Notes under the pieces: generated by a model
Database searches by the model: none
The model's input: the letters and a program-made list of their open reading frames with translations, nothing else
Told to the model about the DNA's origin: nothing
Made by a program: the position numbers and the translations under genes
Part shown: in pieces, positions 44,204 to 53,266 of the stretch
How the letters are laid out: every line of letters begins with the position of its first letter
How positions within the stretch are numbered: the first letter of the stretch is position 1
NCBI RefSeq assembly: GCF_900110495.1
Contig: NZ_FODX01000006.1
Span: forward strand, 142,492 to 206,491
Reading direction: 5' to 3'
Origin: Nitrosovibrio sp. Nv6
GTDB taxonomy: Bacteria > Pseudomonadota > Gammaproteobacteria > Burkholderiales > Nitrosomonadaceae
DNA length: 64,000 nucleotides

Positions 44204-46666
44204 ATGGAAACAGGAAAGGTCTATCCCCCTCGCTATAGCGGTTTTATCGTCATTCGAATCGCACAGGAAGCCGCTCCTGCGAGTGAGTCGATGAAATCAT
44301 TACGATCGTTTGCCGCTGAATGCCAATTGCATGGTATCGAGAAACTGCTTGATTCGTACGAAATCAAAGACACACGGCCAGTGATACGTGCGTTGCCACC
44401 GGAAAAGATACGGGAACTTGAAAAACAGGCGGCTCAAACCGAACTGCCGCCGTTACATAGCCTCACTTCCTACTGGAAACTCGATGTTCGCCATTGTCCT
44501 GAAAAATCAGAAGAGATCGTAAAACGTTTCAGTGCCCTCGATGAAGTAGACGTTGCATATCGCGAATTGGAAGCTACGGATCCTGCGGTTAGCCCGGGGG
44601 ACGATCCTTATAATGCCAATCAAAACTACCAGAATGCGGCTCCCATTGGAATAGACTCACGCTGGGCCTGGACGCAACCGAACGGCGAGGGTGCTGGTGT
44701 TGGATTTGTTGATTTGGAACAAGGCTGGTTTCTGGATCACGAAGATTTTGCAAGTAAATCACCGACTCTTTTGTACGGTGATAACCGCGACGGCGTTGAT
44801 GGGTATGTTGGTAACCACGGAACTGCGGTTCTTGGCGAAGTTATAGCTGACGATAATACGGTTGGTGTTGTCGGAATCGCACCATCGGTATCGGCCGTTA
44901 ATGTGACAAGTCACTGGGATACTGCCAGCAACTCATCAGGACACGTAGCTGACGCGATTGCTGGTGCTCTGCCGGCACTGCAGGCCGGTGACGTATTATT
45001 GCTGGAGATTCAGAAAGGTCTTTTACCTACCGAAACCGATGTCGCAGATTTCGACGCGATTCGGCTCGCCGTCGCTCTCGGAATCGTTGTAGTGGAAGCA
45101 GCGGGAAATGGTTCTTTTGATCTGGACAGCTATACAGATGGAGACGGCAAATTCGTACTTAATCGAGGGAGTGCTGATTTTACGGAATCAGGGGCAATTG
45201 TGGTGGGCGCCGCTCTTTCACCTCTGCCTCACAATCGCGCAGATTTCTCGAATTTTGGTAGCCGCGTCGACTGTTATGCCTGGGGTGAAAATGTTGTAAC
45301 TGCAGGCTATGGAGATCTCGACGGCGGCGGCGGTGATAACACTAAAACATACACCAGCACCTTTAATGGCACTAGCTCAGCATCGCCTATTATTTCAGGA
45401 GCGGCGCTCATTGTTCAAGGCATGTACGAGGCAAACACAGGAAGTCCACTTTCGCCCCTTCAGATGCGTGCTCTGCTGTCGGATCCAACTACAGGTACTG
45501 CTCAAGGCGGAGATGTACCTGGCAACATCGGTGTGATGCCAGACTTGCGTTTGATAATTGAAACTATTCTACCGAGACTGGTCACGGTAGTCGCAGATAG
45601 CGGTAACTTTGGCGAAGTATGCATCGGATCCTTTAAGGACATGATGCTGAACCTGAGCAACAGCGGCGGCGACATGCTTGCTGTAACCAACATTACCTCC
45701 TCTGATGCTGCTGAGTTTCTTGTTCCGAGCGTTTTGTCATATCCCGTCACCATCGAAGCAGGGAATGCTATTGAAGTACCGATCCGATTCCAGCCAGACA
45801 GTCTCGGGCCAAAGGCGGAAACCATTACCGTGTTCAGCAACGATCCAAGCGGTTCGAAATCTGTGGAGGTATCAGGAACAGTAAGGGCGCCAAGGTTGGT
45901 TGCGATAATTGCGAATGTGGGCAATTTTGGCAATGCCTGCATCGGATCCTTCATAGATCAGACAATAACTTTAAGCAATAGCGGTCATTGCACACTCACA
46001 ATAACCAGCATCACTTCGTCTTCTGCCGAGTTCCTTGTCCCCAACGTTCTGGCGTATCCAATTGTAATAGCAGCTGGCAGCTCCTTGCAGGTGCCTATTC
46101 GGTTTGAACCGAATAGCGTCGGCCCAAAGGCGGGCACGATCACGATCATAAGTGACGATCCGGCTAGCCCGAAAGGGGTCGCAGTTTCCGGAAATGTGCC
46201 TTCCGGAAAACTCGTGGTCACAGGCTCTACATGTATCGGCGGCGTGAAGGCATGTTGCCTTGGCGAACGCACTATCTCCATCTGCAATGTGGGCGACTGC
46301 AAACTATACGTGACAAGCGTTGCATTCAAGCGCAAAAGCAGGCATTGGAAGCTGATTAACAACCCGTTCCCCGCGATGCTGCTCCCCGGTTCGTGCCTGA
46401 GCGTCTTGATTCGGTACAAGGCGACCGAAAAGTGCCCGAGGTCTTCCGAGCTGATTATTACAAGCGATGATCCAGAAACCCCCGTGAAAACTCTCGACGT
46501 TATGGCCTACACGATCTGGAGCGATTGCGGGTGCAAAAATTGTGAGGATTGCCGTAAGGGATGTTGGGAGAAGCACCATGACCAACCTTGTAGCGCGCAG
46601 AGTGTTGACGCCTGTTGCGATGATGAGAATAACGATGATGAGGATGATGGCGATGACGAAAGCTGA
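44204..46666 (+). CDS. S8 family serine peptidase (subtilase) with Ig-like repeats and Cys-rich acidic tail
   Basis: An 820-residue protein after an excellent site (AAGGAG, 6 bases to ATG). Residues 1-135 are an unassigned N-terminal domain beginning METGKVYPPRYSGFIVI; no signal peptide is visible. The subtilisin triad is Asp in GFVDLEQGW (about 170), His in GNHGTAVLG (about 205) and Ser in GTSSASPIISG (about 391). Two tandem ASH/choice-of-anchor-type Ig-like repeats follow (about 460-560 and 565-665; both contain GNFGxxCIGSF and DPxSxK-like turns), then a third divergent one. The tail has CGCKNCEDCRKGC, further CxC/CC and an all Asp/Asn/Glu end. A Cys-rich peptide gene lies downstream and may be its substrate (inference). 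Confidence 0.85.
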   Translation: METGKVYPPRYSGFIVIRIAQEAAPASESMKSLRSFAAECQLHGIEKLLDSYEIKDTRPVIRALPPEKIRELEKQAAQTELPPLHSLTSYWKLDVRHCPEKSEEIVKRFSALDEVDVAYRELEATDPAVSPGDDPYNANQNYQNAAPIGIDSRWAWTQPNGEGAGVGFVDLEQGWFLDHEDFASKSPTLLYGDNRDGVDGYVGNHGTAVLGEVIADDNTVGVVGIAPSVSAVNVTSHWDTASNSSGHVADAIAGALPALQAGDVLLLEIQKGLLPTETDVADFDAIRLAVALGIVVVEAAGNGSFDLDSYTDGDGKFVLNRGSADFTESGAIVVGAALSPLPHNRADFSNFGSRVDCYAWGENVVTAGYGDLDGGGGDNTKTYTSTFNGTSSASPIISGAALIVQGMYEANTGSPLSPLQMRALLSDPTTGTAQGGDVPGNIGVMPDLRLIIETILPRLVTVVADSGNFGEVCIGSFKDMMLNLSNSGGDMLAVTNITSSDAAEFLVPSVLSYPVTIEAGNAIEVPIRFQPDSLGPKAETITVFSNDPSGSKSVEVSGTVRAPRLVAIIANVGNFGNACIGSFIDQTITLSNSGHCTLTITSITSSSAEFLVPNVLAYPIVIAAGSSLQVPIRFEPNSVGPKAGTITIISDDPASPKGVAVSGNVPSGKLVVTGSTCIGGVKACCLGERTISICNVGDCKLYVTSVAFKRKSRHWKLINNPFPAMLLPGSCLSVLIRYKATEKCPRSSELIITSDDPETPVKTLDVMAYTIWSDCGCKNCEDCRKGCWEKHHDQPCSAQSVDACCDDENNDDEDDGDDES

Positions 46667-47046
46667 CCCTCATCACATCACTTGCGCTCTAAACCGGCGT
46701 GACGCCGTTAGCAATCCAGAATTTGCGCAGAAGTAACAGGCAAACCGCCGATGAGTGAACGCACTTATTCCCGGTTCGTTAAGATCAAATGCAGGCCGAC
46801 GGGAATAAACGCAGGTTCATTTGCAGTTAATTCCGGCTTGTGGAGATGAATGGTTGCGGTTATTCCTGGCACAAAATCGTGCTGAATGCTGGTTGGAGCG
46901 TTACAGAATCCGAAAAAATTGTATGCCAGGCATTGACATGTCGTCACAAGTCACTCCCGCTTTGGATTCGCTAGCGTACAGACTCACATATATCAAATGG
47001 TTATAATTTTCACAGGAAGACTTCCAACATCATGGGAGGTGCAGAC
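46667..47046. other. Intergenic region with promoter-like box for the Cys-rich peptide
   Basis: A perfect TATAAT lies at 47002-47007, 40 bases before the peptide ATG; the -35 region (CAGACT at 46979-46984) is weak. Two short frames on the plus strand (46752-46850, 32 codons, and from 46846, 42 codons after a GGAG) overlap like a coupled pair but have no recognisable motif. Confidence 0.4.
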
Positions 47047-47292
47047 ATGAGCATTCCTGGGTTTACCGCGGAGGCTGCTTTATATGATTCAGGAGAACAC
47101 TATCATGCATTTGGAGCTATCAGGCAGGTCGCAGATGGGGTACAGTTAGCGCAGATAAGAGGGGAAACCTGTCCTGAATGCTGCAATAACTGTTTCTTTA
47201 CCTGTTTTGATGGATGTCAGACTTTAACTTGTTTACGGCGTTGTTTCCGGACGTGTAACTTCCTTTGTGGCGGCTGCTGCCCGGTTGTTTAA
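47047..47292 (+). CDS. Cys-rich peptide with IPGFTAE-type N-terminal leader
   Basis: An 81-residue product starting MSIPGFTAEAALY at the ATG 47047, chosen because GGGAGG lies 7 bases upstream (the frame opens 5 codons earlier). The N-terminal half is polar and cysteine-free. The last 40 residues hold 12 cysteines, mostly spaced as C-x3-C: CPECCNNCFFTC, FDGC, LTCLRRC, FRTC and NFLCGGCC, then PVV. The short N-terminal IPGFTAE motif resembles one I recall from small uncharacterised bacterial peptides with variable Cys-rich ends. This suggests a conserved leader and a modified, disulfide-linked or metal-binding core. It lies 380 bases after the subtilase. No modifying enzyme is visible nearby. 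Confidence 0.7.
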   Translation: MSIPGFTAEAALYDSGEHYHAFGAIRQVADGVQLAQIRGETCPECCNNCFFTCFDGCQTLTCLRRCFRTCNFLCGGCCPVV

Positions 47293-47526
47293 TTAAACAC
47301 AAATAATTACCGGAATGCGTCCGCAACCGCTCCGGCTATTTAGGTAGATCTCCGAGATTTGGCTCTAGTCATGCCGTATCCCGGTTCCAAAAAATGTCTA
47401 ATTTGTGATTGACACCAACAATAACCTTCTCAGTTTCCCTGAGCGACCCTTGTACTTCCCAATTCGATGCATGAGGACAATTTGGTGCACGCCATGCACA
47501 TTGTTCTTGATCAGTGCTAATCGAGG

Positions 47527-48996
47527 TTAAGGGTTTTGCTTCAGACGACGCCCGGCCACAAGTCCCATCAAGCCCACACCTGCCAGCATGACTGACAAGG
47601 CCATCGATATCGGCATTGCGGATATCAGATTCGATTCCGGCATTGGGGAGACCGGATTCGATTCCGGCATTGTGGAGGCCAGATACGGTTCTGGAATTGC
47701 GGAGATCATGATCGTACTGTCCACGAGACTATCCGGATGTTGCACATTCACATAAGCGATATTGGCATCAAACTTGTCAAAATAAAGGCCGGTAGCCTCG
47801 GCACCTATGGTGGATAGAGAGGCCCAGCGCGCGACAGAATCAGCCACGCCATCATTATTGGCATCCCGGGCAAACCAGATGTCAGCCATCCCGGCGGGCT
47901 GGTCCTCAACAATGTAAATATTTCCAACCGCATCGATCGCCAGATTATCCGGATTGGCCAAGGAAGTGCCCACCGGTGCGCCCGTCGACTTGTCAAGGGT
48001 GCTACGGTTTACAAAGAGCTTTGCTTCATTGGAAGCAAGATTAATGGAGTACACCTCGTGGGTCGCCGTGGTGGCCACAAATAGCATTTCATCTCCGTTG
48101 GCCAAGGTTTTGATCTCGATATCCTCGGGACGCTGGTATCCGGTACCTTTCACTACCTTCGCCGTCTCGCGGCCATCGATGGTTCCATCGGCATTCATCA
48201 CCGATATCCCATCAATGGGGCCGCCGGTGGCATCAGTAATCGGAATCCAGATAAAAGACCCTGCTGTATCGGCATTGTCACCGCCGTTGATCTGCAGGAC
48301 GAAGGTCCGGCCGTTGGAGAAATATTCGTTGCCAGTAGTGGCGGCGGGACTGGCCGACACGTATTTGTAAATACTGCCGCCATTAAACTCATCAACAAAA
48401 TACAGATTGTTCTCCTTATCAAAGGCTAATCCTTCATGCGCCACGCGCGGCACGATTGAACGATGGACGAAACGGGAGTCAGCGCTGCCAGCAGCAGTTG
48501 TCGGATTGATCAGTTCAAATAAACGTCCTTTAGCGCTCCCCTTTTCCCAAGACTCCTCGGCGGTCAGGTAGCTGCCCCAGGGTGTCCAGCGAGAGGCATC
48601 TCCCTTGGTGAAGCCTTGTGTGCCGGGCCGAACGAGGGTTTTGACTAGTCCTGTTTTTAAATCTATTCGCTGTACTCCTGCCTCCGAAGTTTCAAAGGGG
48701 ATAAACAGATATCGGCCGGCATCCACGCCAGTCTCGTTAGCGGTGATCATGTCCCAGCCGCCAGAGTTGGGCTCCCCAAGGTTGAGTTGGCTTGCGCGAT
48801 CCGCGATCCGAATCTGCGAGAAATTAAGTGAAGAGAACGTAAACGGAGAACTCTCCGGGAGGGAGCCGGCAGTAACGCTGCCCGGGAGGGCGTTGAATTT
48901 GGCGAAATGCGTATTGGCAGCGGTAGCTTTCGCCGTCCCAATCATTACCAGAAGTCCCGCTGCAACTATAACGTTCAGTATCTTGTGTTTAAACAT
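47527..48996 (-). CDS. PhoX/DUF839-like PEP-CTERM protein (putative alkaline phosphatase)
   Basis: A 489-residue exported protein (signal peptide ending TAKATA) related to PhoX/DUF839 beta-propeller phosphatases: ESWEKGSAKGRLFELI, VPRVAHEGLAFDKENNLYF and PDNLAIDAVGNIYIVED. The C-terminus is a PEP-CTERM-type sorting signal: PEP, then a hydrophobic helix (MALSVMLAGVGLMGLVA) and GRRLKQNP. The PEP region is expanded into 9-residue repeats. Phosphatase activity is inferred; I did not verify the full PhoX metal site. A Pho-box-like sequence lies 126 bases upstream, and the phosphate porin and pstS follow on the same strand further upstream. Confidence 0.75.
   Translation of the reverse strand: MFKHKILNVIVAAGLLVMIGTAKATAANTHFAKFNALPGSVTAGSLPESSPFTFSSLNFSQIRIADRASQLNLGEPNSGGWDMITANETGVDAGRYLFIPFETSEAGVQRIDLKTGLVKTLVRPGTQGFTKGDASRWTPWGSYLTAEESWEKGSAKGRLFELINPTTAAGSADSRFVHRSIVPRVAHEGLAFDKENNLYFVDEFNGGSIYKYVSASPAATTGNEYFSNGRTFVLQINGGDNADTAGSFIWIPITDATGGPIDGISVMNADGTIDGRETAKVVKGTGYQRPEDIEIKTLANGDEMLFVATTATHEVYSINLASNEAKLFVNRSTLDKSTGAPVGTSLANPDNLAIDAVGNIYIVEDQPAGMADIWFARDANNDGVADSVARWASLSTIGAEATGLYFDKFDANIAYVNVQHPDSLVDSTIMISAIPEPYLASTMPESNPVSPMPESNLISAMPISMALSVMLAGVGLMGLVAGRRLKQNP
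47615..47720 (-). repeat. 27-bp tandem repeat in the PEP-CTERM linker
   Basis: Three full units at 47615-47641, 47642-47668 and 47669-47695, plus a partial one, share ATTG-GGAG-CC-GATTCGATTCCGGC-like sequence. They encode 9-residue units: PEPYLASTM, PESNPVSPM and PESNLISAM. This multiplies the PE-x motif ahead of the membrane helix. Confidence 0.85.
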
Positions 48997-49121
48997 GGAG
49001 GCTCCAAAATTGAACGCTGATATGTACCCTCATTTGGCCGTCACTACTGAAAAGCACGTGTGCTCCCAGGCTCATCCTTTAAGCGGCTGCCGGCCCCTGC
49101 AGGGAAATATACCCTCTGAAT

Positions 49122-49139
49122 ATGAAGGAAGGATGACAG
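49122..49139 (-). promoter_or_regulatory. Pho-box-like site upstream of the PhoX-like gene
   Basis: On the minus strand it reads CTGTCAT-CCTT-CCTTCAT: a perfect 7-mer half-site, 4-base spacer and a 5/7 second half-site of the PhoB consensus. It is weaker than those at 51.06 and 57.18 kb. Confidence 0.45.
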
Positions 49140-49221
49140 CGCCGGGGATTCAAGCGGAAGCCGATTCTATTTATGTGCGAACGCTTTAACACTCTGGGCA
49201 AGGGTATTACGTGCAATAAAG

Positions 49222-49244
49222 AAAAAACCCGCCGAAGCGGGTTT
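49222..49244 (-). terminator. Rho-independent terminator after the porin gene
   Basis: On the minus strand AAACCCGC and GCGGGTTT pair around a TTCG loop (49225-49244) and are followed by TTTTTTC. It lies 235 bases after the porin stop and just upstream of the PhoX-like promoter. The interval could hold a 3' UTR-derived RNA, or a short frame from a GTG near 49460 preceded by GGAG. I do not call either as a gene. Confidence 0.8.
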
Positions 49245-49479
49245 GAAAGGGGCAATGTTGGGAGATTGACTTGAAACTCGTCTGCGACATCCTTTGGCTT
49301 TCTTGTCATCTCCATATTTTTTCCGGGCTTTGCCGCACCTGTTGGCCAGGGAAAACAGTGGATCAGAAAATGAATCAGTGGGGAATTCTTGGTGCCAAAC
49401 ACATAATTCTTGGCTGCTCCTGGTTACAATTTGAAGCGACTGATCCGTGATTTCACGCACTTTCTCCAGCGAATCTGAA

Positions 49480-50976
49480 TTAGAACGCTATTTGACTACG
49501 GAACATGAAAGTATTCAGATCATCCGGCTGGCCGCCGCTAGCGGTCCTCAAAGGCGAATCCTTGATTTCCAATATTTTGTCGTAATTAAACATGAAACGA
49601 ATGTTGCTGTTCACGTACCAGTTCAGGGCAACGGTAAAGTTTTTCATTTCACCTGCTCTGAAGGCGCCATCGTTCATGTCTACTCCGCCGACACGCGCCG
49701 CCAACTCCCAGGCGCCCCATCCACCGTTGGAAAAGCTGAAGTTACGGGTCGGCGCCACTCTGAAGAACCGTCCTTCTTTATAGTTGCGTGATTCACCGGT
49801 GAGCGTCCATGCGGCTTCTCCGTACCAGCCATTTAAGCTTAGTGAATCCAGACCGTTTCGACCGACCCAGCTATGGGTATACTCGCCTCCCGCGCTGAAC
49901 GGGCCATATACGCCGCTTGCCTCCAGGCCAAGCATCTTGACGTCCTGAATATTTCCTATGGTGCCCGAGTCAATCGGAAACAGATCAGTCATGTGCGACG
50001 TTTCATGCCTGAATCTCACGCCATTGGAGGGACCGAACGCCTGACCGCTGCCGCTAGGTTGGCGATAATTTCCTGCCACACCTAAATGGACAACCTTTGT
50101 CTTTTCGCTAATGGGTGCAAAAGTGATACGCGAATTGGTTCCCCAGCTTTCATCCATGCTGTTGTTATTAGAGTCGATTGACTCGCCATAAAGTCCAACC
50201 TGTCCAGTCCATTTTTTATCGCTTTTTGACAGATTTAAACCAATAGCGCGATCTACGAGCGGCGCGTTAAGCACATTCATTAATGATCTTTCCATAAACA
50301 TAAGATCGTTGGAGCTTTCTTGTAACTCACGGCTGAAAGCCTGTTTCTGGTGGCCCAGGTTGACCTTCGCGAAATCCAATCCCTTGTATGAGATAAACAT
50401 ATCTTTAACGCCGACACTGTTATCGGCAAAGTCGATCTGGCTCTTAAAATCCCAATCTTTAAAGAAAGTACCTGAAAACTCCAGGCGCCCCCTGCGCAGT
50501 TCTGCGCCATCATTGGCTTCAACCGGAGCACCGTCTCTGAAAAAATTATCATTACTGCTATGGGTGTAATCCGTGTGAATCCGGCCCCCGATCTTGAACT
50601 TGAAATTCTTGTCTGCTGTTTCGAATTGCAAGCCGTTTTTATCCAGTTTGAGTTGCTTTTCGCTTTCTTTGACACGTTCCTCGATGGACTCAACCTTGCC
50701 GATGAGCTGAGCCCGCTCCGCCTTTTCTTTTAATCTTGCGCTTCTATCGCCGGGTACTGGCTGTTGGGTTCTCTCTGCCTCCGGCGCTGGCGTTCCGTTT
50801 GTCGATGGAGCACGTTCAACTCTCTCATAAGTACCTAAAGGTTGGCGGTCAGCTCCGGGCTCTCCATATATCTGCTTGGTTTTGGTATCGATGTAAAGAT
50901 CAATCGCAAAAGCCCCGGATGATGTGATTGACCCTAAGACAGTAGCCACTGCCAATGCAAGTTTCGAAAATTTCAA
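49480..50976 (-). CDS. Phosphate-selective porin O/P family protein
   Basis: A 498-residue outer-membrane porin with a signal peptide (KFSKLALAVATVLGSITSSG, ending AFA). After a Pro/Glu-rich linker comes a short coiled coil (residues about 80-115, LIGKVESIEERVKESEKQL), typical of the periplasmic trimerisation region. The beta-barrel then starts FKIGGRIHTDYTHS and includes RRGRLEFSGTFFKDWDFK, the OprO/OprP signature; it ends FMFRSQIAF with the C-terminal Phe needed for insertion. It should let phosphate or polyphosphate into the periplasm. A three-repeat Pho-box-like site lies just upstream. Confidence 0.88.
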   Translation of the reverse strand: MKFSKLALAVATVLGSITSSGAFAIDLYIDTKTKQIYGEPGADRQPLGTYERVERAPSTNGTPAPEAERTQQPVPGDRSARLKEKAERAQLIGKVESIEERVKESEKQLKLDKNGLQFETADKNFKFKIGGRIHTDYTHSSNDNFFRDGAPVEANDGAELRRGRLEFSGTFFKDWDFKSQIDFADNSVGVKDMFISYKGLDFAKVNLGHQKQAFSRELQESSNDLMFMERSLMNVLNAPLVDRAIGLNLSKSDKKWTGQVGLYGESIDSNNNSMDESWGTNSRITFAPISEKTKVVHLGVAGNYRQPSGSGQAFGPSNGVRFRHETSHMTDLFPIDSGTIGNIQDVKMLGLEASGVYGPFSAGGEYTHSWVGRNGLDSLSLNGWYGEAAWTLTGESRNYKEGRFFRVAPTRNFSFSNGGWGAWELAARVGGVDMNDGAFRAGEMKNFTVALNWYVNSNIRFMFNYDKILEIKDSPLRTASGGQPDDLNTFMFRSQIAF

Positions 50977-51049
50977 AGCTAGCTCCCAGTTGTTGTATTG
51001 ATCGGTTATGTTTATTGGTATAAACCGGGAGTAAGAATACGGAAAAGAG

Positions 51050-51078
51050 ATGACTGCCTTATTACGGTTTCGTAACAG
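51050..51078 (-). promoter_or_regulatory. Pho-box-like triple repeat upstream of the porin
   Basis: The minus strand reads CTGTTAC, four bases (GAAA), CCGTAAT, four bases (AAGG) and CAGTCAT. These are three 7-mers on an 11-base period like the PhoB site (CTGTCAT consensus). It lies about 75-100 bases upstream of the porin ATG. Confidence 0.6.
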
Positions 51079-51247
51079 TTCTGTGACTACAGGCAGTGCG
51101 AGCTATGATGACTGATCCGACGAATACGTAAGGCAAAGCCTCCAACCTGCTATAGATGGAAACCGAGCTTTACCTTTTCGCATGATAGGCCGCCTGCTTA
51201 CAGAATTTAAAAGTAACTGAAGGCAACTTTCCCCAAGTGCTGCCGTG

Positions 51248-51595
51248 CTACTGAATGTTTGCCGATGGATTTTTACGGAATTGAGGAGACGAACACTTAG
51301 AGCCGACCGTTTTCGGACGGAGCTTCAGGCAAGAATTCGAATCTATAAGATCCATAGGCGCCATACCGATGCTAGGCCCTTCGTCATTTGCCCAAAACAC
51401 TTTTTTCTCGGGCCATTCGACCAGTACCTCCTCATACACGTATGGGACTTGTGACCAGTAACACAGAAAAGTCGCGAAACCTTTTCGCTCTACGCTGCCG
51501 GCTTTATTTCGTATGTACAGGACGTATTTTTTAAGCTCTTCTGGATTGAACGTAAATTGGCGCTTGTTCACCGCCTCCTCCACTGGAATAGACAT
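51248..51595 (-). CDS. Small hypothetical protein, member 1 of a local family
   Basis: A 115-residue protein of no recognised family. Its middle (KKYVLYIRNKAGSVER) and a later block (VPYVYEEVLVEWPEKKVFW, then EGPSIGMAPMD) align with the protein encoded just upstream (51671-51916), giving a shared pattern of YxVYIRxxxGxxER and PYVxxExLVxxPExxVxWxxxxGPSxGxAPxx. It has an extra N-terminal stretch and a basic Cys-containing tail. No signal peptide is seen and the ribosome binding site is weak. Its place between the porin and pstS suggests a role under phosphate limitation, but this is only association. Confidence 0.55.
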   Translation of the reverse strand: MSIPVEEAVNKRQFTFNPEELKKYVLYIRNKAGSVERKGFATFLCYWSQVPYVYEEVLVEWPEKKVFWANDEGPSIGMAPMDLIDSNSCLKLRPKTVGSKCSSPQFRKNPSANIQ

Positions 51596-51670
51596 AGAAG
51601 TTGACGTGCCTGGTCAAGGTCAAACCAGTTGCCCAGGCAGTTTTGGTTCCAGCCCCCGCTACCCCCGCTA

Positions 51671-51916
51671 TTAGGGTGGCGGGTTGGCATCAGTAGAGTG
51701 AGAAGAAGGGTTAATAGGGGCAATGCCTACGCTAGGCCCTGTGCTATTCTCCCATAGCACTACGGATTCTGGAAAACCAACGAGTTCTTCTCCGTGCACA
51801 TAGGGAGATAAAGAACCATAGGTTTTTCGCGAATCGTAAGGTAGATTAGAAATAACGTTATTCATGCGCTCGATATAGCCCTCGTTAGTCCGTATATACA
51901 CAGCGTATTCGAACAT
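51671..51916 (-). CDS. Small hypothetical protein, member 2 of a local family
   Basis: An 81-residue protein preceded by AGGAG at 6 bases, so it is very probably translated. It starts MFEYAVYIRTNEGYIERMNN and continues SPYVHGEELVGFPESVVLW, then NSTGPSVGIAPIN. It is the clear homologue of the downstream 115-residue protein and of the truncated copy at 56761-56931. The predicted fold is a small alpha/beta domain, cytoplasmic, with no cysteine. It lies between pstS and the porin on the same strand. Function unknown. Confidence 0.6.
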   Translation of the reverse strand: MFEYAVYIRTNEGYIERMNNVISNLPYDSRKTYGSLSPYVHGEELVGFPESVVLWENSTGPSVGIAPINPSSHSTDANPPP

Positions 51917-52060
51917 TGTTCACTCCTGTTCTGATGAGATTCGGTTCGACATCGTACTGTATATTTATTACGAAATTTTTAAGGGCTTGGGAGATAGCTC
52001 ATGGGAGGCGGCTGCAGTGATTCCCAGGAACAAGTCTTCGGCGAAGGGTTGTACAAGAAC
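51917..52060. repeat. Duplicated segment, copy 1a (second copy at 56932-57065)
   Basis: The leader of the 81-residue gene. It shares long stretches such as ATGAGATTCG, CATCGTACTGT, ATTTATTAC and TTTTTAAGGGC with 56932-57065. The rest of the 350-base gap up to the pstS stop (52061-52267) shows no gene. Confidence 0.85.
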
Positions 52061-52267
52061 ATCTGACGGAAAGGAGGTGTGGAACGATAAACTCACAACA
52101 CTGAACAGTTGAATTTGATCCGGCGCATCGCGCTGCTCGAATCGGGTAACTGTCAGATGAGGTCGCAACTGCTACAGCTCAGCCGTAAATATTATATCGG
52201 TGTAAGGTTTAACGGCTTAAATAGCAGTAGTTATAATGCAGTCTGCCACCTCATCTTTTTTGTCGTA

Positions 52268-53266
52268 CTATAGGCTGGCCTCACGTTTGAGCAATTCATC
52301 GATCTTGAGCCCCACCGCCGGTTGGCCGCTAAATACTGTGCCAAGCTTCTTCTTGTTTAGGTGCTCCAGATTGGTGGTGTAAGCTTGAGCAGGCAGCGGA
52401 AAGTATTTAACTTCTTTTACCAGAGCTGGTCCTTTTTGCATATAAAACTCAACAAACTCCTTGACTCCGGGTTTTTCTGCCGCCTTGATATTCACGTAAA
52501 TAAAAATCGGGCGTGATAATGGCTGGTAGCTTCCATCCTCCACCGTTTTAATGGATGGGATAATACCGCCCTGGCCCCCATCAACAGCGAGCGCTTTAAC
52601 CTTTTTCTGATTTTCAGAGTAGTAAGCGAAGCCAAAAAAACCGAGCCCGTTTTTATTGCTCGCCACCCCCTGTACCAGCACGTTGTCGTCTTCGGAAGCG
52701 GTGAAATCCCCCCGACTCGATTTGGCCTTTCCGACGATTGCTTCCGTAAAGTAGTCAAAGGTGCCCGAGTCCGCGCCTGGGCCGTAAAGGTTTATCGGAT
52801 CATCAGGCCATGCCGCGTTTACCTGATTCCACCTGGTTATTTTCCCCTGGGCGTCGGGCTCCCAAATCTTTTTTAATTCTGCAACGGTAATGGCTTTAAC
52901 CCAATCATTTCTTGGATTCACCACAACCGTCAATGCATCATACGCCACTGGCATTTCAACGTATTGCACCCCGGCAGTTTTACAACTGTCCATTTCTTTT
53001 TTCGAGATGGGGCGCGAAGCGTTGGCGATATCGATTTCACCGCGGCAAAATTTCTTGAAGCCGCCGCCGGTGCCTGAAATGCCAACTGTGACTTTAACGG
53101 CACCCCTGTTGTCTATTTGAAAATCTTCCGCCACTGCTTCGGTAATGGGATAAACAGTGCTGGAACCGTCAATTTTTACAATTGGCTCAGCATTCGCAAC
53201 GCTGACACCTCCAAGCAGTCCACCCAATACCACTACTACTATCTCAATACCCAGCAATTTCAGCAT
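52268..53266 (-). CDS. pstS: Phosphate ABC transporter substrate-binding protein
   Basis: A 332-residue periplasmic phosphate-binding protein with a signal peptide (ending SVANA). Phosphate-binding motifs are visible: [19 protein letters not shown] at the mature N-terminus, [19 protein letters not shown] and [13 protein letters not shown]. This is the PstS subfamily found in many proteobacteria and cyanobacteria, not the E. coli-type sequence. No pstCAB genes are in the window, so the permease must be elsewhere. A strong triple Pho-box-like repeat lies 245-272 bases upstream, with a conserved TATTCT -10-like box below it. Confidence 0.9.
   Translation of the reverse strand: MLKLLGIEIVVVVLGGLLGGVSVANAEPIVKIDGSSTVYPITEAVAEDFQIDNRGAVKVTVGISGTGGGFKKFCRGEIDIANASRPISKKEMDSCKTAGVQYVEMPVAYDALTVVVNPRNDWVKAITVAELKKIWEPDAQGKITRWNQVNAAWPDDPINLYGPGADSGTFDYFTEAIVGKAKSSRGDFTASEDDNVLVQGVASNKNGLGFFGFAYYSENQKKVKALAVDGGQGGIIPSIKTVEDGSYQPLSRPIFIYVNIKAAEKPGVKEFVEFYMQKGPALVKEVKYFPLPAQAYTTNLEHLNKKKLGTVFSGQPAVGLKIDELLKREASL

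Noticed and set aside
47615..47720. Regular 27-bp repeats considered as a CRISPR
   Set aside because: Units are directly joined without spacers and lie in frame inside a coding sequence.
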